A DNA stretch of 64,000 bases, taken from positions 1-64,000 of the forward strand of contig LATX02000123.1 of NCBI GenBank assembly GCA_001466705.2, in the 5' to 3' direction. This DNA is from Moniliophthora roreri (taxonomy: Eukaryota; Basidiomycota; Agaricomycetes; Agaricales; Marasmiaceae). The notes under the pieces were generated by a model that saw nothing but the letters and a program-made list of their open reading frames with translations, was not told the DNA's origin and did no database searches. Below are positions 10,608 to 21,782 of this stretch, in pieces. Within the stretch, counting starts at the first letter, position 1. The number at the start of each line of letters is the position of its first letter. A program made the position numbers and the translations under genes.

Positions 10608-12107
10608 ATGCAATCTACGCCCATATCTCTGTCCTCAACCGAGGAGCTCTTGAAGCAGCTCGAACAACGAAAAGCAGCACTCCTTAGCGAGGTCAAACAA
10701 ATCGATATCCAGATCCAGTCTGCACAGTTGCAGCGTGCAACCCTCATAAATCAAGATGCTCCCGTTTCAAAACTCCCAGTCGACCTTTTGTCCGCCATTT
10801 TCCTCATGATACGCAACCAAGACACGCATCGTTCCAAAAACTTTCACCTCGTCGCGTCACACGTTTGCTCCAGCTGGAGAGCAGTCGTTGTGGGGACTCC
10901 TCTTCTTTGGTCGGACATACATATCAATCTATCATGTGCCAGACCGCTTAACCAAAGGCTGTTGCATTCGAGCATCGATCCAGCGTACGATAGATTTACC
11001 GCCCATCTCGTACGTTCAAGCGATGTACTTTTCAACTTCACCATGAGCGTCAACGGTGCTTTTGATTTTGGCCCATTCCTTTCCATTCTCAGCCAACACA
11101 TCCACAGATGTCGCACCCTCTTCCTCCGAATCTCCAATCATCCATCTCCCGTATCAACACTCTCACAACACCTAGGCAACACCGCCGCCACCAACCTCCA
11201 AACACTAGACATACACATCCCTCCTTGTTGTCTATTTCGGCATAACGAGGTTCAGTTCGACAATATCACCCAACCTGTGTTGTTCAGGCAAGGAGCAGGC
11301 TCCCCCGCACTGCAATCCGTCCGTCTCACAGGTATCGCCGGTCCCTTACTACCTCCCCTCGCGCAGATCACCACACTTCATTTACACGGCACGCAGATGC
11401 AAGGTGTATCTTGTTCGCAGTTTTTTACACTGCTCCAGAATACTCCACTCTTGATTAACCTTTCCCTTGACGATGTATTTGTGTACATGCCTTCATTTAC
11501 ACCACCGTCACCGTCACCAAAGACAAACACCCTTGCTCCGCACCTCCGTTCGCTCCGGATTCGTTGTCCAGATGATTACGATCTCCAGCCCTTTTTGTCA
11601 TCCCTAACTCTTGACAACATACACTCCCTCTGCCTCAGCCAAATCGAATCCTTTCGTCCAATTCTATTCCCTAATACCAAATCCCTCATATTGGAGTCTT
11701 GTTCGATCACCACAGAAGAAGTTGGAAACTTGATCCTTGCGTTTCCAGCTTTAGAATCCTTCACTATCATCAGTTACGCCCACGAGGTAGTCTTCTTCGC
11801 TCTCGGGTTCCCCGGTGAACCCACTTGGTGGCCCAACTTGCGAACGCTGTGCGTCAAGGACATGCAGCAGAAGGATTTTGGTATGTTTATGAAAATGTTG
11901 AGGAATAGGCAGAATCCCGAGAGGAGTAGTGCCCCACTCAAAGTGTTGAGGTTGGATAAACGCGATAAGGGTCTATTAAGGACTAAAGGGCATTTGGATG
12001 AGATATACGACTTGGTACCGGTTGTGGAACGCGATGAGGATGCGAGGGAGCCGTGGCCTGCTGGGCATGGATACGACGATCCGGATGACGGATTCTGGAG
12101 CTGCTAG
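10608..12107 (+). CDS. F-box domain protein
   Basis: A single open exon of 499 residues. A short coiled coil (about residues 8-45, EELLKQLEQRKAALLSEVKQIDIQIQSAQ) is followed by an F-box (about 49-95: VSKLPVDLLSAIFLMI... VASHVCSSWRAVVVGTPLLWSDI). This coiled-coil/F-box pairing with WR and LW motifs is the common layout in the large Agaricomycete F-box families. The rest is Leu-rich with irregular LRR-like units (LQTLDIHIP, LRSLRIRCP, LESFTIISY). F-box proteins recruit substrates to SCF ubiquitin ligases through Skp1; the target here is unknown. The start at 10608 is the first in-frame ATG. A partner exon further upstream cannot be excluded. Confidence 0.85.
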   Translation: MQSTPISLSSTEELLKQLEQRKAALLSEVKQIDIQIQSAQLQRATLINQDAPVSKLPVDLLSAIFLMIRNQDTHRSKNFHLVASHVCSSWRAVVVGTPLLWSDIHINLSCARPLNQRLLHSSIDPAYDRFTAHLVRSSDVLFNFTMSVNGAFDFGPFLSILSQHIHRCRTLFLRISNHPSPVSTLSQHLGNTAATNLQTLDIHIPPCCLFRHNEVQFDNITQPVLFRQGAGSPALQSVRLTGIAGPLLPPLAQITTLHLHGTQMQGVSCSQFFTLLQNTPLLINLSLDDVFVYMPSFTPPSPSPKTNTLAPHLRSLRIRCPDDYDLQPFLSSLTLDNIHSLCLSQIESFRPILFPNTKSLILESCSITTEEVGNLILAFPALESFTIISYAHEVVFFALGFPGEPTWWPNLRTLCVKDMQQKDFGMFMKMLRNRQNPERSSAPLKVLRLDKRDKGLLRTKGHLDEIYDLVPVVERDEDAREPWPAGHGYDDPDDGFWSC

Positions 12108-12977
12108 GGCGCCGGTGTACCCCGTAGGCAAGTTGACCCACTCTGTCTTGCGGTGACATATTCTTTCTGATGCAGTCGGTTCCAGGCTTACAAAGTTGCT
12201 TCATGTTGCAAGCAAATGACGGACTTTGCATGTTGATATATTGATATGTTGATTTCAGTCCATAATCCAACATCCCCTCTGAGGCTCGACTTCCCCCTCC
12301 CACTCGACCCCCCTTACCAGTGCGATGCCAGTCTAATGGGGCTAACAAAAGTCCCCGGGATTCCGTTCCAATGTTCATGGCAAGCCTTGAGACAAGTTTG
12401 TTACGCCGTCACCATGTATTATAATTTTGCGCCGACCTGCCCGCGGCCGCATTTGGGTTACCTCTTTCAGGGCCAGCACCATATAGTACATTGTGTAATC
12501 CAATTATGCATACAACTAAATCAAAGCGGTCCATGCGATCCCCCGAAGCCTCGCCGGACCACAGCGGACCACTGAATGTAAGTTGACATACGGAATGCGG
12601 TCTACCGGGCGAACAGTACTGTACACCGACTCTGCACAAAATTTTTGAATCACAGTTGGCCCGTTGAGGGCCTTCAACTCGTTTATATATAAATTTTCAC
12701 CTACACACGGTCCACACTCAATCGAATTCGGTGTTCCAGCGGGGAGGGATGTCCTTACTAACGAGATTGTCAACATGCATCACATGTCACAGCATTTTTG
12801 TAAGGGCAGATCAAATCAAATATTAAATAAAGCATCGCTCAGTCATCTCCCGTCCATTTCCATGAGCTAGTCCAGTCAGCAATCTCCCGCTCTTATATCC
12901 CCCGCTCCCCTCTCCCTCCACGCTTCGACGTTACTGGCAACCTACTCGACCATTTTCTCCCTATCTACTTGATCGCA
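12108..12977. other. intergenic region, no gene seen
   Basis: About 870 bp between the F-box gene and the DsbA-like gene. Only short unsupported frames. The last 100 bp are pyrimidine-rich, as in promoters of highly expressed fungal genes, just before the ATG at 12978. Confidence 0.5.
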
Positions 12978-13991
12978 ATGTCAGCGTTCAATCGTAAAGT
13001 TAAGTTGACAGTGATCAACGACATGGTATGTTTCCCGTCTCATGCCCACTCGCAAGAAAAAACTCATACACTTACTCTGATAGATCTGCCCAAATTGTGC
13101 CATCGGGCAACATGAACTCATCAGCGCCATCTCATACTGTCAAGACGTCCTCCACCTTCCGCTCTCATTCGAAATCGAATGCATGCCGTTCCGCCTTATA
13201 CCTACGAATATACTCAACGAATTTACACCCAAAGTCCAAAAGTCGGATTTCTTCACTAACAAGTTGGGGAGCGAGACGTATTCTTCTATGGAGGCTGGGA
13301 TAGAAAAGTGGGCAAAGGAGAAGAAGATACCAATGTATGTTGCCTAGCTGATTTTTTCTTGCTCTCCTTCAGTTACTAACGAATTTTTCTTACTGAAAGT
13401 TCATTCAAGGGTGTCATGAGTTCATCCACCCGAGCTCACCGCTTATCCCGAAAAGCCTACCAACTTGGCGGACAAGATAAGCAGCTACCCCTCCTTTGCG
13501 CCATTTTCCGTGCGCATTTGGAAGAGGCCAAGGATATTACGGAGATTGACGTTCTTGCCAATTTGGCACAAGAAATCGGGCTCATGTCTCGCGAAGAGGT
13601 AAGCTCCATTCTCCCTCCCGTTGGCTTATGACACAGTTTACTAATCACAACACCGATTATGAAAATAGGCTGTTGCATTCCTTCAATCCAACGAACTAGA
13701 AGACGAAGTCAATAGAATGTGCGATGAAGCCAGGTCAAAAGGTGTCACTGGTGTTCCGATGACTGTCATTGACGGAAAGTGGGTGCTGAATGGCGGTCAA
13801 TCGTCGGAGGTTTTCGTTCAGGTGAGTCTTTTTTTTCTAACTGCGTCCGTTGTTTAACCGCCTTGCTAACGACATCCCGTTTCCCTTTCTTCCTTCTCCC
13901 GCAGGTGTTCAAGAAGTTGGCTTACGCTGGCGTACATGCAGCACCTTCTCCCTTTGCTCCTCCTGTTCATGAGGTCGCTTTATCGGCTTGA
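12978..13991 (+). CDS. DsbA-family (FrnE-like) thioredoxin-fold oxidoreductase
   Basis: Exons 12978-13025, 13084-13334, 13400-13598, 13669-13821 and 13905-13991 give 245 residues. The N-terminal strand KLTVINDM leads directly into the active-site CPNC (residues 18-21), the CxxC of thioredoxin-fold oxidoreductases. The conserved cis-proline region is GVTGVPMTVIDGKWVLNGGQSSEVF (near residues 190-215), matching the DsbA/FrnE/2-hydroxychromene-2-carboxylate isomerase family. The helical insert between them is also typical (SRKAYQLGGQDKQLPLLCAIFRAHLEEAKDI in part). No signal peptide is visible, so a cytosolic or organellar thiol-disulfide or glutathione-linked role is likely. The substrate is unknown. 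Every intron is 52-83 nt with GT-AG ends. Confidence 0.9.
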
Positions 13992-14969
13992 TTATTTCCA
14001 TTTCCATGTCGATGATTTGTTCGTGTAACGACTTTTGAGCTCTTGATCCTGCAAGTGTTTTCTGTTTTTTGTTTATGACTTTTTTCTCTGTTTTGTGTGT
14101 TATTTGCATTAATAGGACCCCCCAATACCACTCTTTTGTCGTATTTACATCCCTCTCTCGTTCGCTGTCGGAGAGGCTGGGAATTTACACAGCCGTCAGT
14201 ATCAACATATGTCGCAATTTCCGATTTCGTATGATTACAGTCAGCAACCGGATGCACTCGCCTCAATCGCCGGTGCGGCCGAGAGGAGTAGGAGCCGTTT
14301 TTTACTCACCCGACTTTCCAGTTGTCCCAGAGCCTGGAATCTGTACACATGTAACTCTCTCATTCAAAGTAACATACTTTGTTGAAGAGGAAGCGAGTGG
14401 TTGTTTCCACCCGTTACCTCTACTCATCAGCCATATGGTCACCGACTTGTCCGTATGTGCAGCCGTTGACTGACAAGTTTCTGGCCTCAACAAGTCTTCA
14501 ATCAATGATTGAAGCCAAGCTTAGAAGCTCCGCATTCATCAGTGCTTGTCAAAAGTTGCTGAGCAATCCGGGCCATCGTCTTTTGCATGAAATGACTGAT
14601 ACACGCTGCGGAATGGAATACTCCGTATCAGTCATCTCTTGGCTATTACTCCTATTCCTACGACTCGAATCCGAAAGTACTACTGCGCAAGTCTGAGAGA
14701 AGGAAAAAAAAGTCGCGCTTGGCCAATAAAACGCCTTCAGTTTGAAAGAACACGTGGAAAAACGTGGGAAATGCACGGTAATTGCCTGCCGTGAAAGGAT
14801 AATAGTTTATGTCATCGTGATGTCATCACAATTGCTGGACACGGCAAAAAATTCTTCAACACAGGTCGCCGCTGGAGTCATCCGAGAAATGTTTTGCGCA
14901 GGACCCTCTACAGTCAACTACAACCTTATAAGCTTAATTCACATATCTCAGTGCTTTAATACCAACTGA
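13992..14969. other. intergenic region with an inverted repeat
   Basis: About 980 bp with no supported gene. Its most notable element is the 11-bp inverted repeat listed separately at 14592-14635. Confidence 0.5.
14592..14635. repeat. perfect 11-bp inverted repeat, 22-bp spacer
   Basis: ATGACTGATAC at 14592-14602 and its reverse complement GTATCAGTCAT at 14625-14635. It lies about 335 bp upstream of the first Sfk1-like gene. It could be a hairpin, a binding site for a dimeric regulator, or a relic of a small inverted-repeat element. Function unknown. Confidence 0.55.
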
Positions 14970-16086
14970 ATGGCTATCTTTCCTCATAATCGACACCACT
15001 GGGCATATGTGTGGATACCCGTGTTTGGGGCGTTTATCTGGTTTGGTAAGCCGAATATGTCTCGCTTTGGGAAACGTGGTGAATCCTAAACGAATATGTG
15101 GTTTAGGGACTCTACTGGCAATGTTGATAACATGGCTGGCACAGGGAAGACCTCATTATGGTGCGTCTCGCTCTCCCATTCATCTTGATCTAATCACTCA
15201 CCATCCGCTAACGCTTACCAGTGTCGATGGACGGAAAGGTGGCCTATATATCTGACGTAGGAGCAGATATCCTCAAGCCACTCTTCATCACGGGCTGCTC
15301 GATCACTGCCGTGTCGTTCTTCTTGTCCTTGATGGTTGAGAGGTATTTGCGACACTCGGGACGGTGAGTCCGTTCTACTGTCATTTTGAACCACGATTCC
15401 CATCTCTTACTCGTTTGCGTTAGACTTGTTCCTAATATGAGAATGCGCGAACGCGTATTCGGTACCCTAGCCGTGTTTGGCTCGCTCGTTGGAGGGGCCG
15501 GGCTGATCCTGCTTTCGGTGTTTGATACGAAGAGACACTCGGATTTACATCGGATTTTCTTGTTGATTTTCATGCTTGGAGTTGCGCTCAGTGCGTTATT
15601 TACGGTTGTCGAGGTGTGTATCGTCAGTTTTTACTATTGCATATGCTTTGAGTGACGTTTTGGTTGACAGTACCGATGGATCAGCAAGGATTTCAGAGGG
15701 GTCGAGAAGCTGAAGAAGATATATCGTGCGAAGGCTATCATTGCTGGTATCCTGATTCTCCTGGCTATTGCGTTTGCGGTGGCGTTATTCAAGAGCACTG
15801 ATGTTGGTGGTGAGTGTTCATTACCCAGATCGAGGGTGTCCTTCACCTTGACGTGTTTCTCTGCAGGTATACTGGAATGGATTATCGCCTTTGGATTCAC
15901 ACTCTACTTGTTGACATTTTACTTTGACCTGAGGCAGTCCAAGGGCGTGCATAAGGGCCAATTGAGTGCGGAGCGACTGGCTGAGAATGGATATGGACCG
16001 TAAGTAACTTTTCTTCACGCAAAGCCTCGTCTGTGGCGTTGACCTACTCCATATTTTTCAGACGCTACGCCAGTAGACGATACTAA
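14970..16086 (+). CDS. Frag1/DRAM/Sfk1-family membrane protein, copy A
   Basis: Seven exons (14970-15045, 15107-15160, 15222-15363, 15424-15613, 15671-15809, 15867-15999, 16062-16086) give 252 residues. Six hydrophobic segments are visible: WIPVFGAFIWFGTLLAML, the stretch after DILKPLFI, VFGTLAVFGSLVGGAG, IFLLIFMLGVALSALF, KAIIAGILILLAIAF and LEWIIAFGFTLYLLTF. The loop YISDVGAD before the second helix is the hallmark of the Frag1/DRAM/Sfk1 family. Known members act at the plasma membrane in PI4P signalling and lipid asymmetry (yeast Sfk1) or in lysosomal autophagy (DRAM). Which role applies here is not known. A paralogue with the same architecture lies tail-to-tail at 16427-17510. Confidence 0.85.
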
Positions 16087-16426
16087 TGAATTGACGATTT
16101 GGACGTTATTGGACAGTACGTTTCTAGCGATTCGTGGTCACATATTCTATATCTTAAATGTTGTATTGAACATTGATCCTTCCCTCGCTTTAATGTGAGG
16201 AGACAATGTCTACGAACGTATGTATTGACACAATTTTCGGACGGGCAGGCTTGCCGGCGGGTACACCAGTCGTAAAGGGTAGCAGTGATACATCAGTGCA
16301 TTTCGTTAGATGGTACATAGAGGTACAAAAGTTACCGAAACATCTATCATACAGATCGAGTACAATGTTGTCAATCCAGCGAGTGCCCACCTGAAGGGTC
16401 TGCCAAGCACGATGAAGAAATACTAA
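16087..16426. other. convergent intergenic region between the Sfk1-like paralogues
   Basis: 340 bp with the 3'UTRs of both copies. No gene or repeat recognised, so the spacer was not itself duplicated as a long inverted repeat. Confidence 0.5.
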
Positions 16427-17510
16427 TCAGACAGTCAATTTTTCCATACGCGGTTTCGAACTGCCAAAAGAAAAGGTGTCGAAGCGAGATTGGCAGACGC
16501 TGATTGGGAAATAGATAACTTACGCCGGTAGAGCCGGGTTTTCTTCACTTGATTGGCCCTCAAACTCGTCTTCGTACACGCCGCTGGCGTGCCGCAGGTC
16601 GAAGAAAGACGTTAACAAAAGAAAGGTGAATCCGATCCCAATGCCCCATTCCAGTATGGCTGCAGTGCACTTGAGACACCTTTCAATACAAGCAGGTGAG
16701 CTTGAAGACCTACCACCAGTATCAGGGTCTTTGAAGAACTCCACCGCGAAGGGAGCAGCTAGTACAACCAGGATCCCCGTGATAATTGCTTTCGCCCGAA
16801 AGAGCTTATTCAGTATACGACCATCCCCGATGCATCGATACTGTGAACAGCATCAGTTTGTAGCGGATGAGCAATGTGATAGAGCAAATACCTCGATGAG
16901 TGTAAAAAATGCACTCATTGCCACTCCCACCAGAAAGGCCCACATACATTGCTTGTGCGTCCTCTTGTATCTCTTCGTGTCGAACACCGAAAGGAGGATT
17001 AAGCCGCATCCACCACTGAACGAGTATAAAACGGCTAGAGCGCCGAATACGCGTTCGGATTTGTGTGTGCTGCTAAAGCAAATGAGGTGAGGAAGAAACA
17101 ATTGTGAAAGGCTGAGGACTCACCGGCCCCAATATCGCAAAGACTTCTCAATCAGTAAGGATAGGAAGAATGATGCAGCAGTGATAGTGCAGCTCGCGAC
17201 AAAGAGCGGCTTGAGTACATCTGCTCCAACGTCAGATATGTAGGCTATCCTATGTTCCACTGACGCTGGTATGAAATGACAGTTAACGAGGGGGAATCAG
17301 CTCCTGCCTAGATACACACCATATATTGGTCTTCCCTGTACCAGCCATGTTATCAATAGCGTCACTAGAGTCGCTAATCAAAAAGTTGAGGTATTCTGTA
17401 ATTTCGAGCAAGCACTGAAACGTACCAAACCAGATAAAAGCCCCAAGAACAGGTATCCATTGGCAGATATGCGCAAAGTGGCTGCGACGGTAAGGTAAAG
17501 AGATAGCCAT
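16427..17510 (-). CDS. Frag1/DRAM/Sfk1-family membrane protein, copy B
   Basis: Seven exons (17426-17510, 17320-17373, 17124-17265, 16892-17072, 16714-16840, 16524-16659, 16427-16460) give 252 residues, the same length as copy A. Exon 2 (54 nt) and exon 3 (142 nt) have exactly the same length in both copies, and all intron phases match. Shared blocks include WIPVLGAFIWF, AYISDVGADVLKPLF, LILLSVFDTKR and LFRAKAIITGIL. The termini and the loop after helix 2 have diverged, so the duplication is not recent. The C-terminal tail is acidic then basic (EGQSSEENPAL...KPRMEKLTV), unlike the short basic tail of copy A. Localisation and partners are unknown. Confidence 0.83.
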
Positions 17511-19937
17511 TGATGGGATATATACATCGTGTCCCTGATTTAAAGGCACCTCATTTCTTTTCACGAGAATAATCCAAATGACGATTCTGGAGTCGAAATT
17601 TCGAGATCAGAAGTATATCGTATATCCGCCCTCACCCCCTCTCAAAAAGGGTACATATACATTCCGTCCGCGTACAGGAGACTAAGTAGATCGGACATTT
17701 TCCGATGAGCCAACTCTGCGGTTCGAGAGCCGCCGCCTGCGTATTTTTGCGTCATGAGCCAATTAGAACGATGCCAGGGTTCGAGTCCACCCTTGCAAGA
17801 CAGTTATCAAGAACGTTGAAACGACAGCCAGTGTAGCTTGCAAACAAGCGGACCTAGTAAGGCCAAGGTAAGATGACGGAAGAATAGGACCAGACAACAT
17901 ATCAACGTGAAGCTCTGGAGAATCTGTGGTAGCACAACGGGCACTCTGACCAGACCGGCGGAGACTTGTCGATGAGACGAGTCGTGAGCGCGTGAGCACC
18001 CGACCAAAGACCCGGGCGTTGGTATTTCGGACAAGTCACAACGATCTCTGCAGGAGCCGAAGTTGCGAACATCAGGCACATAACGTTTCGGCAAACCCTG
18101 CGCAGACGATATTTCTATTCAATTTATGATATCAAGCGCGATTGAAGCACCCAGGCAGGGAAGAGGCATGGATATCGACTCAGGTACGATATAGCACCCT
18201 CGAAGTTAGGATGTGAAGCGCCCAATTTGTGTGACCCCTGGTGATGGTAAGAGTCCGGCTCCGAGTTTACGAGGATTCGTCTTAATCTGCCAATTTTTTC
18301 CTTATACGGAAGGTTTAAGTGGGTGGGAAAGTTGTGATGTCGATAGATTGTTTCGTCGTTTGGCCCCAAAAGGTTTCCGTACAACTACACTCGTACTCAC
18401 CATCTGGCCCTGGATGGCCCACTGCGGCAAGTTACTATTAGGCACTACTGGCATTATCGCATTTTGACTCGGAAGGCATCCATTGCCGCCGTGAGAGGAT
18501 GATAAAGTAGGGTAGGGTCTCAAGTGACCGTACATTTTCTCCCGATAGCCTTCCCCTAGGTCGAAAGACATCCCTTCCAAGATCTGATTGGCCATCCAAC
18601 CGCATCTAACTTTGATATTGCGACCCAAAAGATAACGCCTCATCCTTTTATAGCCAACCTTCAAATTTCAAGTTTCAAGGTTTCACTTTATCATCTCGTT
18701 GCCAAAATCCAACCATATAGCTCCGAAATCCGACCACATCCACATGAAGGAAGGAGTTGTTGATGCTAGTTTACTAGCAATTCGTGGCGGCGTTGTCGCA
18801 GGCCGAGTCATAGTTTCTGTAGATTCTATTCGCACTGGCACTAATTCTAAAAACTCGGTTCTGTCACCGTTTGGCTCTATACACGCACTTTGACACCATT
18901 GACTCGATACTCCAACAGCGTCTTGCCCGCCTGATCTAGACACGGTCCTCAATACCAGTCCCCCCCCATTTCGCTACCGCCAGTTGGCTACTCCACAGTA
19001 TTCGTGCCACTGGGCCTCCCCAGCATCTGCTATTACTGCGGGATTCTCCCGAGTATCTGACCTTGTTGGCATCCCCTCTCGCGGAACGTACCTTGTCATT
19101 TTACTGGTCACGTAGTAGGGATATCCGTCCCCAACCAGTTGGTAACGGGGGTTTTCACGGATCGTTCAAGTGAACACGACCTCCAGCAGCGCGCCGTTCC
19201 TCCCAATCAGCTGGTAATAGTAACAGTCAGAGTTGGCGTTTCTGGTCTCGTTTCTGCTGTCGTTTCGGTCGACGTTTCTTGAAGCCGTTTCTGCCAGAAA
19301 TGGGTGGAATGAAGAAATGACTATTTTGATACTTCACTGATCCGCCGTCGTTACTGACGCTCGTTTCTCAACCCATTCCTCCTTTCTTCCTTTATGTGAA
19401 AGGACGATTTAGTTGCCAAATAGTAATGAATTCCGTGGGTTGTCCCGTGTCGTTGTACGGCTCGTGTGGTCGACAAAGTAGACGCGACTTCCAGTGGTGG
19501 GTCGTTCCTTCCAGCCTACTGGCAATGGCATTTAGCTGTAACCGTTACTTGGCAATACGGGGTGGTCCGAGCGTAAACCGTTGTTTTCGCCGTCAACGTG
19601 TGAGGAATGAAGAAAGGATGTACTGTGTCGATGGAGTACCGAATGCCAGACGGCCCAGCGATACGAGCCCGTGAGGCCGGTGGATCTTCATCGGGACTGG
19701 GTATTGGTGATAAGTGTTTTGATGAACTGCCTTGGTCCATTTTGACATCAATAACCTTCGATCCTTTTCATTGTGTAATGACCTTGGCTGGTATAAACGT
19801 CGAGAAATGATCTGCTCGTGAACAAAGCATATAAAAATGTGCCCCCGACCACTTATCAACAGTTCAAAAGTACGGTCGGCGGTTGAGATGCCTCGCCAGC
19901 GCAACGATGAAAGCTCCTTATCATGTCTGTCCTCTTT
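17511..19937. other. gene-poor interval
   Basis: About 2.4 kb without a supported gene. A frame around 18905-19160 (plus strand) reads like protein for about 75 codons (TASWLLHSIRATGPPQHLLLLRD in part) but has stops on both sides and no clear splice sites. Diverged short repeats with the core CCARYCAGYTGG occur near 18990, 19131, 19207 and 19515, and a cluster of CGTTTC words at about 19235-19290. Two TTCGA-containing tRNA-like stretches near 17720 and 17780 do not fold. Confidence 0.5.
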
Positions 19938-21167
19938 CTACCCTAGATGCGTTCTCCACGCATCCTCAAAGAAGTGTAGTAGTTGCAAGCTCTGCTTTTG
20001 AATACTGGGATCTTCATCGGTCCATAGTGCATCTACCACGGGAAAGGGCATGACGAATCGGAGATTTGTGGATCGTTGAAGATCTGCGTGATGAGAGTTG
20101 ACGGATTTAATGAGGTTATCAAAATCGTATCAAGGCGAACGCAAGTCGGGTTTTTCTTGCCATACTGGTGGCAGAACAGCAACCCAATTCCTGCCGGATT
20201 GTGAAGGGCAGAAACTCCCGCATGTGGTACGGGTGCCGTCCTAGTGTATGGATTATCCGTCCGTCTCAAGTTGCGGGTCCCCAGGATATAGATTGAATTG
20301 TCTGACAGCCCGGAGATCAAATGAGGACCATTCAGTGGCCAGAGTCCATATAAAGTTCCACAATGGTCTCGCTCGGTTCAGTAGGAAAAGTGGGAAGCGG
20401 TCAATAGTGGACTTCTTACAAAATGCCCGAAGCAGTTTGCGTGATAGATAGTAAACCATCCATGCTTGTGGTGATTTGTAGGGGCACATGAATTGATAGG
20501 ATAGTATCGAAATCCTGCTGAAGGATTTTCAAATACTGACTTACTGGCACTATCAACGTCGGGCAGTACTGTAGTAACAAGGTACAACCTGGTACTGAAC
20601 ATGACAGCGTCGAAGCAAACAGCAAAGAGGACGTGATATCGACTCCATAGCAGATCCAGCACACCGATGAAAAAAAGAAGCAAAGCAACTTCAAGAAGAA
20701 CAGGTAATGCCGATAGGAACGACGACACACCCCACTTCTCGAAGCTGTCTCGACGGAGCTGGTGTAATGCCAACTTCTCTGCCGGTGTATTTGTTCGGGC
20801 ATCGCGTTGGTGCTCTTGAAGCCATTGCTTGCACAAAAGGCCAGACAGGGCTGACGTGAGACTGAAGATGAGACTGAGGAACCAGAAGCAGTTGATACGA
20901 ATAGAAGAGGGTTCGGCTTCGAATGATAGCCGGTCGTTCGGTGCTCTGCGTTCCGTTGAACTGCGCCGATATCTGCACGAGGAGCGCGACTGTGGCATCT
21001 GCTAGATTTTCTGAAAGCCATTGGTACGATTCAATGGCGAATGCTGCCACGACAGCGGAGAAAAGACCGGCCTAATCACGTATCAGTATCTTGGCAGTTG
21101 GCGTAGAAAGGACACGTACGAACACCAGTAGCGTATCGATGTCTTCTTTCCAGTTCGTTGTCACATT
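19938..21167 (-). pseudogene. DUF6535-domain protein, frame-disrupted
   Basis: DUF6535 is an Agaricomycete membrane-associated domain of unknown function. The N-terminal part reads NWKEDIDTLLVF, an intron (about 21072-21119), then AGLFSAVVAAFAIESYQWL. The hallmark core SIRINCFWFLSLIFSLTSALSGLLCKQWLQEHQRD lies in a different frame, so one base has been gained or lost around 20930-20970. FEKWGVSSFLSALPVLLEVALLLFFIGVLDLLW follows intact. Family-like sequence resumes in a third frame (FMCPYKSPQAWMVYYLSR, WSSFDLRAVRQF, near 20280-20490) and again near 19938-20060 (VVDALWTDEDPSIQKQSLQLLHFFEDAW). Splice models do not repair every shift. No start codon is resolved. Most likely a young pseudogene; a sequencing error at one of the shifts is the alternative. 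Confidence 0.65.
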
Positions 21168-21782
21168 TTTCTACCTCATTCTGCAGTCTTTGTCACGACT
21201 CATCAACGGTTAGTTTACTCTTTCTAGCTCCTGCTGCAGTGATTCCGAGCTGTGACCCGTCTTCTGGCGCAACATCCTGATACACGTCTGATCAGCCGGT
21301 AGCATCAAAGTTCTCAAGTGTCCACATACTACACTCCCTTGTTGCCCACTACTCTCATTGCTCTGTTCTTGCAATCCGTTTCTCGACCGATCTCACTGTA
21401 AAGAAGTGAGAGGCGAAGATCTGCGTTGGGGCGGAGGGGCGGTCGACAAATGCTGTAGAGGGCTATTGATAACTTGATCAACTCCCTGACATCCTGACAG
21501 ACGAAGCGGTCCTGACCGTGCGTTGGCTTACTCCGAGTCCAAAATGCCAAAAGGTACCTTGAGTCCCCAGAGACAGTCAAGATACTCTGCCTGTATCCTT
21601 TTAAGCGCATTTGGAGAGGTAGCAGAGGTTCGTCGAGTCTATAATGATGATTGTTGAAATGAGTAGGACCAAAAGGCAATCAGAGATTCGGCACCGTGCC
21701 ATGACGTGATGCTGACTCCTCATCCATCGCGTCGCGCGACCGTGACCATTTCCCTTTCTTTCCTTTTTACCCTATCTATTCT
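21168..21782. other. upstream region of RAD4 and decayed flank of the DUF6535 gene
   Basis: About 615 bp. The right 80 bp are pyrimidine-rich and lead to the RAD4 start. A 116-codon minus-strand frame (21329-21679) has no family features and is not called. Confidence 0.45.

Noticed and set aside
17700..17810. Two GGTTCGAG-containing stretches resembling tRNA T-arms
   Set aside because: Flanking bases do not form T-arm or acceptor stems, and no anticodon arm can be drawn.
18124..18664. Overlapping minus-strand frames with possible splice sites
   Set aside because: No recognisable domain and no consistent exon chain; not enough to call a gene.
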